Assembly (NCBI GenBank): GCA_022478985.1
Contig: JAKSZP010002706.1
Location: 124,001 to 188,000, forward strand
Reading direction: 5' to 3'
Source: Massospora cicadina
Lineage: Eukaryota; Entomophthoromycota; Entomophthoromycetes; Entomophthorales; Entomophthoraceae
Length of the DNA: 64,000 bases
Every line of letters begins with the position of its first letter. Position 1 is the stretch's first letter. The notes below the pieces were generated by a model. It ran no database searches. It saw only the letters and a program-made list of their open reading frames with translations, and was not told the DNA's origin. Both the position numbers and the translations under genes were made by a program. Shown one piece after another: positions 34,277-44,272 of this stretch.

Positions 34277-35215
34277 CTTTTCAAAATTCTGGTGTCACTG
34301 CTGAGGACATAAATTGTCAAGAAGATCATTCCTTGACCAGTGGAATGACTAGATTTATTCTCAAGCTGGTGGAGGTACAGGAGAACAACCCACCATGGAT
34401 GGGGCAAATTGAGGTCCTTTTTTATAGATGCGTCCAAGAAAAGAGATTTTCACCAAAGTTAGAATGACATCTGCAAAATAACTTTTGTCTTGAAGACTCA
34501 GAAATTTTTATTATATGAAGATGATGAAGCACCGAAATTTGCTAAGAAAATTGATTCCTTTATATACCTTCGGGGTGCTATAATAATTTGCTTTATGCTA
34601 ATGTTGCTGCAATGAGTGACCAAATTACACCAATTAGAGCATCCAGGACCAAAAAGGAATATTACTATATATGAAAATCATCTAATCTCGAGAGATACTC
34701 AAAATCTGATGTAAGGCACATCATAGGAGTGCTATCGCTCATGTCTGGTCAAATTAAGTATTTTCCAAATTTTTTAACAAACCAATATCAATAGAAGGTA
34801 AATAGCCCAACACCCACAAGTGGGGACTAGTAAAAAGGGCCCTTGAACTACAGGTTTAGGGATAAATACCACAAGATGGGGGTCAAGGTTAAAAAGAATT
34901 AGCCCAAATGTATGAAGTTACAAAAGCAGCAGTCAGAAGAAGTTTGATTATGGAATCTTGAAATTCCCCCATTTCATATTCCCATATTCCCAAATATTTC
35001 CAATATTTCTTTTATTTTATATCCTGAATTTTCCTTGATATATAAAACATACATTTTATCTAAACAAACCTTTCCACAAAATATAAAGCTTATCCTTTTA
35101 CTTGTACTTATAGTTGTTTAAGTGATTTGATCATCAGTAACCAGTTTGAGATGAATCAAAAATATACAGAATAGAGTACGCATTCTAAGGTCTGATCTGT
35201 TTGGGAGAAGACATT
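34277..35215 (+). repeat. Gypsy G 5' LTR (approximate ends)
   Basis: Aligns with about 48354-49247 over roughly 0.9 kb. Shared landmarks: TTGACCAGTGGAATGACT (34333 and 48395), TTATAGATRYG, TTATTATATG-GATGATG, GGGGACTAGTRAAA (34824 and 48881), ACTTATAGTTGTTTAAGTGA (35107 and 49168) and GGTCTGA at the right end. A purine tract AGGAGGGAAAG precedes the downstream copy. Divergence is high, so ends are uncertain by tens of bases. Confidence 0.7.
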
Positions 35216-36519
35216 CTCTATTGCGGATAACTTAGAGCTGAGCTGCCAATGGAGAAGTTGGACTAGCTTCTAATAGTCCTGAGGGCCAACATATACAAAA
35301 AATATTTAAGCGTATCAACAAGAGTTTCGCCATGGGCGCAAAGAGTTTATAAAAGTGACTAATGCTACAAGGGTAGCATCAGAGGAGAATTTTCTCTATG
35401 AGGATTATTGTTATCTCATAAAAGGTTATCTGGTGCTAATTTGGGTAATCAGACCCCCTGAGCAGCGAGTCAGCCTCACATGTTAAGTGAGTTGAGGTCA
35501 GCAAGCTGACTGTAGTGCTCACAATAAGGGTGGCATCATCAGACCCTAATGATGATCATGGGAGTTCTCATGAGCAGTATGACAACAATGCGAATATGGA
35601 ATTATATCACAGAGAAGAAAATTTGAGCTCCTGGTGGGGGATCAGAATACACTATTTTCAAGACTATGTATCCTTTAATAAAAAGTTTACAATCTATGCA
35701 ACTATCTGGAGCATGTCTAGGAGACTTTCAGTTGAGAATGATTTGCCTCAATACCTATTTTGGGAGGACTACCATCTATTATGAAATTGGAAGCTACGCT
35801 TAAGAATTTTGAGGAGAATTTGTATTCATCAAAAATATGGTAAAAATCATCAACGCTTTTAATAAATATGGAGAGAGCTTGAAATAGCATGACAATATGT
35901 AGTTTGCAATGAACTAGATTATTGAAGAGTTGAAGGCACATATGCATACTGTACTGGAGCCTACCTCTACTTGACTTATATAACTCGATTGGAGGCAAAT
36001 ATGCAGCCCATTCAAAGGAATGTACTACAACCGGTCAGAACTGCTGCCCAGCTGACCATGGTGCACACCAATCCTGTTGATGGGGATCCCAACTTTAAAA
36101 TGTACTTTAAGACCATGTACACACCTGGAGAAGGGACGCTTGCAGGCTTCTCCAAAAGTATAAGAAGAGCGTGGATGGCGTAGTGATCGTCAGTAGGCTC
36201 ACCATGTGAAAGGATTTATGAACCACGAGGCTCAGGAGATTCTTAGTGCAAGCCTATGACCTGGACTATCTTAAAACAAGGTGAAAATATAATTTACTTT
36301 CATAGATCGTTATTGAGCAAAACTTCTAGAATATTAAACAAAAGTTCCTATAATGAAAATGGGTAAGTATGAGTCAGTTATAATTTTTGCCTCTCAATAC
36401 TACCTCAAGTCCAAAAGGTTATGGACCACAGTAACTATGGAATTGCCTGCTACAAAGACCATTTTGAGCTCATTGGATATGCATCCTAACCTAAAAATGC
36501 ATATGACTCTGAAAGTTAA
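35216..36519 (+). pseudogene. Gypsy G gag, first part (decayed)
   Basis: Open pieces at 35515-35784 (SSWWGIRIHYFQDYVSFNKK) and 35971-36183 (NPVDGDPNFKMYFKTMYTPG, then GTLAGFSKSIRRAWMA), the second in gag-like style. The 36353-36544 frame ends MTLKVKSTTSL at the half-LINE insertion; across the target duplication the frame continues as KALK at 44273. Assignment to gag rests on position between LTR and pol plus the knuckle at 44451. Confidence 0.55.
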
Positions 36520-36535
36520 GAGCACAACGTCCCTC
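36520..36535. repeat. Target-site duplication of half-LINE, left copy
   Basis: GAGCACAACGTCCCTC, 16 bp, identical to 44257-44272. The next bases are the T run that is the element's poly(A) on the minus strand. Confidence 0.93.
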
Positions 36536-36649
36536 TTTTTTTAGCACTAGTGGTGCCCAACTAAAAAAGGGGGAGCCGCCACGCATCTTTATTTGCAAAT
36601 GGGCCTAACAAAGGGTTATCATAAGTTAAAAAAATCCTAATATAGCCCC

Positions 36650-37140
36650 TAGGTTATCAGCCTAGGAAGCCATATTATAAGGCGAGAAAGCTTTGGGGAA
36701 ACTTTTGTCCAGCGCCCGCTTTAGCTGGTGGACCATGGCGGACAACATACGGGTAGGGGTATCAGTGGCATGGGGTATGAGGAGGTATAGCCGTGGGTTT
36801 TCTTCATTTATGAGGCCAACGGTATCCTTTGCCTCAATGTATTGAGCAAGTTAATGCTCAGCAAAAGTGATGAGAGTCGGCACACAAGTGAAAAACTTGA
36901 TGCGCTTTTGGGTTTGGGGATAGTTGGAGTCAAAAAGAGAGGTCTTTGCCGCATCAATGCAAACATGGCTCGCACCAAAAGCAAGCTCCTCAATATCATA
37001 TTTTGCATCTTCCTCGAAATCATTTGGGAAATTGGGGAGGAATACCCTCAACCAGGGGTTTCATTACCCCATTGAGTTGCTGGTGTAGGAGGGTGTTGGC
37101 AGGAGCAGCAGCGGCTTCAACTGCCATTTTATTTATATTC
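36650..37140 (-). pseudogene. Half-LINE unassigned reading frame downstream of ORF1
   Basis: On the minus strand a protein-like stretch can be followed over about 150 codons with one shift and one or two stops: KMAVEAAAAPANTLLHQQLN (37135 down), MKPLVEGIPPQFP, NDFEEDAKYDIEELAFGASH, PQTQKRIKFFTCVPTL, a stop near 36850, then YIEAKDTVGL and PTRMLSAMVHQLKRALDK near 36700. It has none of the endonuclease or RT motifs and I do not recognise it. Its amino-acid composition looks coding rather than random. It may be an ORF1 extension or captured sequence. Confidence 0.5.
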
Positions 37141-37795
37141 TTTATAAACTGGAAAACCGTTTTTAGGGCGAAAATGAGGGTGCGAATTGGGAGGATCAAT
37201 GAAGAATTCCTCCAAAGCAAAATCAGGCTTAAAATTATAAGCCCAATCCGAATCATCAATCCATTCAAGTGCTTTGAATGGATAAAATTCAGCTAGTGCT
37301 GGCCCAGCCACCGTAGCTGGCAGGTTGGCAACCCTTGATTGGCCACAAGCTGTCAACCATTGCAGATCAGCTGAAACTGTTTCAGCCATCAGCTCAGGGC
37401 GCCATAATTCGACCAAATTTTTAAAGTTTTGATTGGATGCAGCTTTGGAAGCCATGCCAGAATTTGCTGAGGTTTTTGGGCAGAAGGATCATGCCCCATA
37501 CAAAAAATTGGGGTGAGGCAGCCAACGGGGCAGCGCCAGAGGGGGAATGGCAGAAGAGGTGGAAGCAGAAGCCATAGGGCACTTGTGCTTCAAATATTTG
37601 AGCTCAAAACACAAGGGGAAGATGGTGCAGCCATTTTCAATGTGCACCCAAAAAGGATGATCAGGGGCGGACCTGATCACAGTGCAGGGAGGAATCACAA
37701 GGTGGGTGTCACAATGGAATGGGCGGATTGTTGCAAAGGCGTGAGGGCCTGCCAGACAATCCGCCCCATGGGGCACCACAAACTGCAAAACAGGG
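37130..37795 (-). pseudogene. Half-LINE ORF1, C-terminal part with decayed CCHC knuckle
   Basis: Minus-strand reading. The segment 37489-37788 contains HPFWVHIENG followed by IFPLCFELKYLKHKCP. This aligns residue for residue with HPFHVTVDSA and ICTHCDAFGHKAHACP of LINE-1 ORF1: two of the four zinc ligands remain (Cys and Cys), while the first Cys became Phe and the His became Tyr. The 37129-37455 segment continues with ALEWIDDSDWAYNFKPDF, which resembles WESINQSDWEAHAE of LINE-1. Confidence 0.75.
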
Positions 37796-38246
37796 TGTCG
37801 CGATTCTGATATGACTGGACAATAAGCCCTCAGTGTGATAGTGGATGTATTGGATCCATCAAGTTACTATGCGTATCAATTATTGAGTGCCTCAATGCAA
37901 TGGTGATATTAATGAATGAAGAATTGATGGAGCCAATGAGTTATAGCGAATTAAATTACTAAGCCATAAAGTGGTAGCATCCAAAGTCGCTACAATTTGG
38001 ATGAGATGAGATCATCAAAAGAGTTAGTTGTTAGTAGATTTAGAGTAAGTGTAATAGCGAGAATCCGCTGTATTGAATATTAAATAAAAGAGAGTTGAGT
38101 AGCAAGTGCTCCTTATTTACTTTGAGACAATTATTCTGTTGTTTCAAGGGCAATGATCATCATATTGTTGATCCTAATTGCTCAGTGGGTTGAACCCTGT
38201 GCAAAATCTTTCAGTGTATTTCTTGAATATTGCCAATTTTATAACA
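37796..38246 (+). repeat. Gypsy D 5' LTR
   Basis: TGTCGCGATTCTGATATGAC to GCCAATTTTATAACA. Pairs with 43165-43616. The primer site GTGGTGCTCACTACA follows at 38247. Confidence 0.92.
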
Positions 38247-38339
38247 GTGGTGCTCACTACATCAGGCCCATTAATCAATTATAAAATGATAAAAACTCAG
38301 TTGCCAGTTTTTTTGAATAAATGTTAGTTAGATAAATAC

Positions 38340-39310
38340 CCTACTCAACACTCTGGGTCATATGCCTATGCTGAGCTAAAACTGGCTTTGGATTCTGTGC
38401 TTAAAAAACAAGATGAGATGCTCCAGGAAGTTTACTGCACTAAGCTGCCCCCATTTCATTGTGAAGGGAATATTCATTGGTACTTTAAGCGATTTAAGAT
38501 TTCAACTGAAGGAGTCTTAGATTGACAAAGAGCAAAACTGTTGATTTCTTTGGATGTTGGAAGTGCTGATCAATTCATCTGTTACCTTTCAGGTAGTTCC
38601 CTTATATATCAAGAAGTCAAAGACACGTGCTGCGGTTGTTTGGCGGAACTGCAAAGATGTCCCAGCGGAAGGTCAAATGTTTGAACATCAAGTTTCAGCG
38701 GAATGAAACTCTCACCACGTTTGCTGAGCAATTTACAGCGGAAGCTCATGTGCTAATTGGGACCAGATTTTTATACAAAGCTGATGTGTGTATTGCAATG
38801 ACTTCTGCTGTGAAGCCATACCATGAGTTACATAATGTAATGGCCCCCACTGTTGGATGAAGATGTAGCTTTGCTTAAACTTGTTCAGTTCTTGCACCGT
38901 ATATCAGCCAACAACCTTCCACCTAATGCTGAGAGTAATCCTTCTGCTATAACTGCTGAACCATCATATTTGGGAAACTTTGTCAGTCCAGTTCAGATTT
39001 CACCAAATTATAATCAGTAGTTAAACGTCCACCCCATTTCTGCGTATCATCCTTGGGCCAGTTATCGCCCTAGACCTGTTTATGCTGATCATTTCCAGCC
39101 CAACTTTTGACATGGTTTGTATCACATTAATCGAGGACGTGGGCCCAATGAGGTCAGCTGTTTCAAATGCTCTTGTCAGGGGCATCTGGCACGATGGTGC
39201 CCTAATTAAAGCGGTCTCTTGTGCACAGCCAGAACATTTTGGCAAGGGAAAAGTCAGAGCAGAGTAGAGAAGGGACTCTCTATCTTTGCTATACCAAACC
39301 CAAACGTCCC
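38340..39310 (+). pseudogene. Gypsy D gag (broken, intact CCHC knuckle)
   Basis: Read across frames: YAELKLALDSVLKKQDEM near 38370, KLPPFHCEGNIHWYFKRF near 38443, the open segment 38627-38860 with IKFQRNETLTTFAEQFTAEA and MTSAVKPYHELHNVMAP. The nucleocapsid knuckle at 39159-39200 is CFKCSCQGHLARWC, all four ligands intact. It is the best reference for the knuckles of A and C. A frameshift near 38845 and stops break the protein. Confidence 0.85.
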
Positions 39311-39499
39311 ACCTGAACCCAAATTAAAATATTTAGCATAAGCTTCCTTGCACAATGAGTCAGTTTTATATCAGCAGCCAGTTGGAGGGTTGAATGTTTT
39401 GACACAAGTACAGTCAGCGGCTATGGTGAAAAAGGGGTCTCAGATGCAGGTTGAGCCATAAGCATGTAAAATGTTCAAACAAGCCCTGAAAAGTTAGAC

Positions 39500-40010
39500 C
39501 CTCCTTGGATGCACCTTTCTTACAAGCAGTAAGAATCGCTCTTCCAGTCAAAACTAATATAAAACAATACCCCAGAATTGGTGAGGGGATTGCGTGTTTT
39601 CTTGTAAACAGGGATTATTTAGATGTCCATGTTATAAACAGTCGAGATGCATCTTGCTCCTAATGTACTTACTGTGACCTGGTTGCAACTAAGAACCAAG
39701 TCCGTGCCATCATAGATACTGGCGCCCCTGTCAACATAGTCTCCACCAAATTGGTGGCCAGGTTGGCGTTAAAACTGGATGTGGAACACTGAATGGTATA
39801 TGGCACTGCTGGAATGGAAAACATGGTCACTGAGAGAGCATTCAGTGCACTTCCATTTCAGTTTGGTTCTATTGTCATGGTAGCTCCAGCTATAGTGTTA
39901 CCAAATAGCAATTATGATATGTTAATTGGAACTGCCTTCTTGCAACACTATGGGGCTGTTATTGATATTTGAGTGAAACTTTTGAAATATTGGGTCAGCT
40001 GATCCCAATT
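39500..40010 (+). pseudogene. Gypsy D protease (active site intact, frame broken)
   Basis: RAIIDTGAPVNIVSTKLVAR reads from about 39704; DTG codons are at 39715-39723. It continues LKLDVEH, a TGA, then MVYGTAGMENMVTERAFSAL and AIVLPNSNYDMLIGTAFLQH with the C-terminal hydrophobic strand. This is the closest copy to an ancestral protease in the A/C/D family. Confidence 0.82.
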
Positions 40011-40049
40011 CACTTTACCTCTAGCAGAGTACCAAATGAACCAGTGCAT

Positions 40050-40540
40050 ATAGGGAATATTAATCTAGCTTATAGCGATGGAGTAGTTCCAGTGCGCTAC
40101 CATTTGTTAAAGGGCAAAACCTGGGCCCTTCCTCAATAGATTTATGAATATCAAGGGTTGCCGCTCAGAGCTTCTGGACCTATTTATATTCCATCTGAGA
40201 ATGAAGTTATATTGAACAGTGACTTGGTGATTTAAATTTCAGACGGAATCTATGGGGGGGTTATTTGGCCATATTAGCAATCATAGTTTGAGCATCACGT
40301 GGCCCCAGGAATTATATTACCAAGGCAGGGGGAGATTAAAGTTTTACTTGCAAATCTACAAATGATACCACTTCAAATCTGCTGCCACCAAATAGTGGCA
40401 TATTTGCACTTAATCCCCATTGAGGAGGTTCTTTTGGTTCATGAGTTTGGGTCGCTGGAGGAATTCGGTCTTCCTTTTAAACCACAGCTCAGTGTAATGG
40501 CAGTTGAATCATGTGATGAATTAATATGGCTTTAGAACCA
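40050..40540 (+). pseudogene. Gypsy D dUTPase-like domain between protease and RT
   Basis: Read with a few stops: YEYQGLPLRASGPIYIPSEN from 40143, VILNSDLVI, ISDGIYGGVIWPY, then the open segment 40299-40535 with APGIILPRQGEIKVLLANLQ and CHQIVAYLHLIPIEEV. The last two blocks resemble dUTPase motif 3 (GVIDxxYRGEVKVVLFN) and motif 4 (RIAQLI). As in C and E, the motif-3 Asp is not conserved. The domain lies between protease and RT in every copy where both are present. Confidence 0.68.
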
Positions 40541-40544
40541 TGAA

Positions 40545-41300
40545 GGATCGGGATATCACTTTACTTCAAAAATATAAAGAGGTTTTTGCTGTCGATGACC
40601 ATGCTTTAGGATGTGTGCAGGGGGTAGTTCATAGGCTGGACACTGGAGATCATACTTCCATCAGGTCAAGGCTGATCCGCTGATTAAGGGTGGCGAAATA
40701 AGTAGTAACTGAGGAAATCAACAAGCTATTAGCGCAAGGGATGCTTGAACTATTGAAGAGTCCATGGGCTTCTCCTGTTCTTATTGTAAAAAAGAAGGAA
40801 GGCACAAACCACATAGTAATAGACTATCAAAATCTCAACAGCATCACTAAAAAGGACTCATATCCTTTACCACAGATTGATGACGCTTTAGATCGGCTAG
40901 GGGGAGCTCGTTTCTTCTCAGCTATGGACCAGATCTCAGGCTATTGGCAAATCAAGTTGCCACTGGCGGAGCAGGAGAAGTGCGTGGTAATCACATCTAA
41001 AGGTCTTTTCCAACTAACCTGGATGCCAAAAGGGCTGTGTAATGCCCAGCTACATTTCAATTGGCAATGGACACTATTCTTGGGGACCTAAAACTGTCAT
41101 GCATCCTTGTATACCTTGATAACATAAATGTTTTCTCCCAAACCTTCTCTGAACACCTCAATTATCTAGAAGCTGTATTCCGTCGGCTTGCTGAGGCCAA
41201 CATCAAGATCAAACCCTGGAAATGCCACTTCTTTGGGACCAGCTGGAGTACCTGGGGTTTGTGGTTGATGCCACAGGGCTGAGACCTCAACCAGCCAAAG
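40545..41300 (+). pseudogene. Gypsy D reverse transcriptase (broken; YLDN active site)
   Basis: The 40741-41091 segment gives LLKSPWASPVLIVKKKEGTN, IVIDYQNLNSITKKDSYPLP, MDQISGYWQIKLPLAEQEKC. A one-base shift near 41045 leads to 41061-41282 with LVYLDNINVFSQTFSEHLNY: the box is YLDN (41112-41123), the second catalytic Asp changed to Asn. The thumb follows with a shift near 41235. Confidence 0.92.
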
Positions 41301-41935
41301 TGGAAGCTATTTGAAAAATGACTCCACCCAACAGCAAGTGGGATATACAGGTCTTTTTGGGAATGATTGGATATTACTGGCGCTTCATCCCTTTCTTCAG
41401 CCGTATTGGGGGCCCACTATCTGAGTTAGTAAAGAAGGACACCTTTTTTGAATGGACGGAACAGCAGCAATGCGCTTTTGATATGCTTTGAATGGCACTG
41501 ATCAGCGCGCCAGTGCTACGCTATCTTAATTTTGAAAAAGAGTTCATTGTTCAGACGGATGCATCCCTTTCTGCTGTATAAGAAGTCCTATCCCAAAAAG
41601 ATAAGGAAAGAGAGGAGCACCCCATAGCATATTGCAGTCGTAGCTTGAACAGCCATGAGTGCAATTATACTGTGACTGAGTGTGAGTGCTTAGCAGTGAT
41701 CTACGCCTATAAGCAATTCTGGGTGTATTTGCATGGGGGTGAAATTCAAAGGTGTAACGGATCATGTCTCACTACGCTGATTACAAAATCTGAAAGAACC
41801 GGAAGGGCGCATGGCCCAATGGGCTCTTAAATTGCAGGCATACAATTTTGAATTTCTTCATCAACCCAGAGCAAAACATCAGAATGCTAATTATTTATCA
41901 AGATTGCCAGCAATTGCAGTTATGGCAAATATAAG
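41300..41935 (+). pseudogene. Gypsy D connection and RNase H (broken)
   Basis: Connection: IQVFLGMIGYYWRFIPFFSR near 41347. RNase H: FIVQTDASLSAV near 41545 then TAA, EHPIAYCSRSLNSHECNYTV, and after a one-base insertion at 41740 the frame resumes as 41811-41930, AQWALKLQAYNFEFLHQPRA and NANYLSRLPAI. Compared with C this copy has one extra G in TGCATGGGGGTG that breaks VKFKVVTDH. Confidence 0.85.
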
Positions 41936-42089
41936 TGATATAATGTTTGACAAAATGATCTGTGGTAAGTACAATGATGAACCACCCCAAGTGATCAAAG
42001 CTTTAAATGAAATGAGAGCGAATCTCTTCTAATGGAAGGGGGAACTTTACATGCAGATCGGTGATTCTACAGTGAATTTTCCACGACCC

Positions 42090-43140
42090 TCAGCCTGGCT
42101 GAAAATTATTATGAGCGCCCACAAGGCAGTCAGACATGGTTTGGTGCATAAGGCAATGGAGTTGTTGCTCTCATAGTGCTATTGGGAAAGTTTGAACTTT
42201 GATGTGCTAAAACCATATCCTGTTGCCATCAGTGCCAAGTGGAGAAACCATTCTGCCATAAGGCTTTGTATCAGGTAGTGAAACCACACTTTGCTTGGCA
42301 TAATGTTTCCCTGGATGTTGTTGGTCCGTTGCCAACAGGAGCTAACTGGTGTAAGTACATTCTTGTGGCTATCAACCACTTGACCTGGTGGGTTAAAGCA
42401 AGGGCAATATGAGACTTGGGGACAGTTATGGTGGCCAGATTTGTGATGGAATGCATTATTCAGTGGCACAGCTTCCCTCAGTTAATTCTTAATGAAAATG
42501 GAATCAACTTCACCTCGCAGATCCTCCCCAAAATTAATGAGCTTATAGGTATCTGTGGGGTTTTAATGACCCCATACCACCCCAAATCTAATGAAATGGT
42601 CAAACAAGTGAATGGGACTCTGGTGAATACCCTATGAAAATTAATAACAGATTGACCATCTGATTGGACCTCCCTTCTTTCCACTGCCGTGTTCGCCTAT
42701 AACATCAGTTACCATTCTGGCATGGGGAAGAGTCCCTTCCAACTACTATATGGTGACACCAGCTCTTCCGGCATTACTTTATTTGTGTGTGGAAGACACT
42801 GGCAGAATGGAACCCCACCGCTATTTGATTAACCATGCAAACATTTTGATCAAAGTGCAGACTGAAGCATATTCCTTCAGCTTAGCCAAGAAGATCAGGA
42901 ATCAGGCTGCTGATCAAGTACATTGTAGCAGGTTGGTGAAGTTCAAGGAAGGTGATATATTTTCTTCCATGACCAACATGGGTTTGGCCAGAAACACAAG
43001 TTGGCCAGTATCTAGATTAGGCCATTCAAAGTTATTGAAAAGAAAGGTGTGGATGCATATACTATCAAGGACCCTGCTAGCAGTCGGATCATCAACTGAG
43101 TGCATGCAAAGTTCCTCTGTGCATATTGGCAATAGGAGCC
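42090..43140 (+). pseudogene. Gypsy D integrase (broken, catalytic residues changed)
   Basis: Zinc-binding part near 42115-42240 (AHKAVRHGLVHKAME, YWESLNFDVL, CHQCQVEKPF), shifted. Core: SLDVVGPLPTGANW near 42309; the second Asp is lost (LILNENGINFTSQ in the open segment 42416-42637); NEMVKQVNG replaces GMVERVNG, so the catalytic Glu is Lys. The 42750-43172 segment holds the C-terminal SFSLAKKIRNQAADQ. An active integrase could not be made from this copy. Confidence 0.88.
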
Positions 43141-43164
43141 TTATCATCCAGTCAATGGGGGTAA

Positions 43165-43616
43165 TGTCATGATTCTGATATGAATGGATGATAAGCCCTC
43201 AGTGTGATGGCGGATGGATTAGTCCATTAAATTACTATTAGTATTGATTATTGAGCGCCTCAACACGATGGTGAAATTAACAAGGGAAGAGTTGATGGAG
43301 CCAATGAATTATGGCGAATTAAATTACTAAGCTGTCTAGTTGGTAGCATCCGAAATCACTACAATTTAGACGAGATGAGATGATCAAAAGAGTTAGTTGT
43401 TAGTAGTTTTAGAGTAAGTGTAACATCGAGAATCCGCTGTATTAAATATTAAATAAAAGAGAGTTGAGGGAGTGAGTGCTCCATAATTATTTCGAGACAA
43501 TGATTCTGCTGTTTCAAGGGCAACAATCGTTATATCATTGGTCCTAATTGCTCAGTGGGTTGAACACTGTGTAAAATCCATTGGCGTATCTCTTAAATAT
43601 TGCCAATTTTATAACA
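43165..43616 (+). repeat. Gypsy D 3' LTR
   Basis: TGTCATGATTCTGATATGAA to GCCAATTTTATAACA, preceded by the purine tract CAATGGGGGTAA. Confidence 0.92.
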
Positions 43617-44150
43617 CTGGATCTGCGCCATAAATGGCCAAACCCTCTATATGAGTTCATGGTGGAGGCATTTGGGGTAAAGGAAGGAGGGCAACCTGGT
43701 GAACTGGACCACCAATTGGCTCATCTGGGAGCTTGGTACAAACAGTGGGAAAAGAAATTTTTTTATAAATTAATTGCATCTTGGCTGCTGCCACTGCATT
43801 GGCTTCAGAGCGGAAGCTGAGGTTGAAGTACCCCTTAAAGGGGAAGATGTTGATATAGCTGGCAGGTTTGAAAACTTCCATGGCCATCTCGATGATGGCT
43901 GCGCTTGCATATGGGAAAAATTTCCCATATTCAACCCAGAGGCCAAAACGCAAATTGCTCCATGGGAGCACCAATGGGCTCTGGTGCACTGCCTGAGAGC
44001 TTGTGAGGTGGTGGGTCAAGTCCCGAGGGGTGACATAATGCCTGGTTTGTTGGGAGGGCTAGCAGAGCCAGCCCAGAAGCACTTTGGTGGTGGCTAAAAG
44101 ATGCCAGATGGCGGCACACCAACACCCCAGGCCGGGGCAGCAGGCGTCAA
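43617..44150 (-). pseudogene. Half-LINE ORF1, N-terminal part (interrupted by gypsy D)
   Basis: Minus-strand open segment 43657-44019, preceded by proline-rich text up to about 44150. It contains GYFNLSFRSEANAVAAAKMQ and the FPTVCTKLP strand, resembling RGWLDLGFKSKKAADEAAVV of LINE-1 ORF1 just before its RRM-like LPTTV motif. The frame continues into GADP at 43617 and, beyond gypsy D, into QFVVPHG at 37787. Confidence 0.7.
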
Positions 44151-44256
44151 TTGCATTGACATTAGTAAGATTTGGCTTAATTGAGCAGTCATGTTTTGTA
44201 TTCTTTTAAAATATCCGAATTTGGCTTTGATTTAGGTATCAAATCAAAAGAAAGAT

Positions 44257-44272
44257 GAGCACAACGTCCCTC
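44257..44272. repeat. Target-site duplication of half-LINE, right copy
   Basis: GAGCACAACGTCCCTC, identical to 36520-36535. Gypsy G gag resumes after it. Confidence 0.93.

Larger units (their letters stand above)
37796..43616 (+). mobile_element. Gypsy D, complete Ty3/gypsy element (defective) inside the half-LINE
   Basis: 5.8 kb between two LTRs of about 451 bp, same family as C (long stretches of near identity, e.g. 41640-41930 versus 29060-29330). Order: LTR, primer site, gag, protease, dUTPase-like, RT, RNase H, integrase, polypurine tract, LTR. Flanks are CAGGG on the left and CTGGA on the right, 3 of 5 matching, so the target duplication is either mutated or the ends are off by a base. 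It interrupts the half-LINE ORF1, whose frame reads YGADP before it and QFVVPHG after it. Confidence 0.92.
36536..44256 (-). mobile_element. Half-LINE: ORF1-only non-LTR element (minus strand, split by gypsy D)
   Basis: Bounded by perfect 16-bp duplications. On the minus strand it starts at 44256 and ends at 36536 with a run of seven A. Removing gypsy D (37796-43616) leaves about 1.9 kb. Its 3' terminus, GTTGGGCACCACTAGTGC then TAAAAAAA, matches LINE-2 (GTTGGGACCATCTAGTAC then TAAAAAAAA). It encodes a LINE ORF1 with a decayed CCHC site followed by an unassigned reading frame, and no endonuclease or RT. A 5' truncation cannot explain this because ORF1 is the 5' end. It would depend on another LINE for mobility. 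Confidence 0.8.

Noticed and set aside
37791..43621. Perfect target duplication for gypsy D
   Set aside because: The flanking five bases are CAGGG and CTGGA, only 3 of 5 matching. The insertion is supported by LTRs and by the interrupted half-LINE frame instead.
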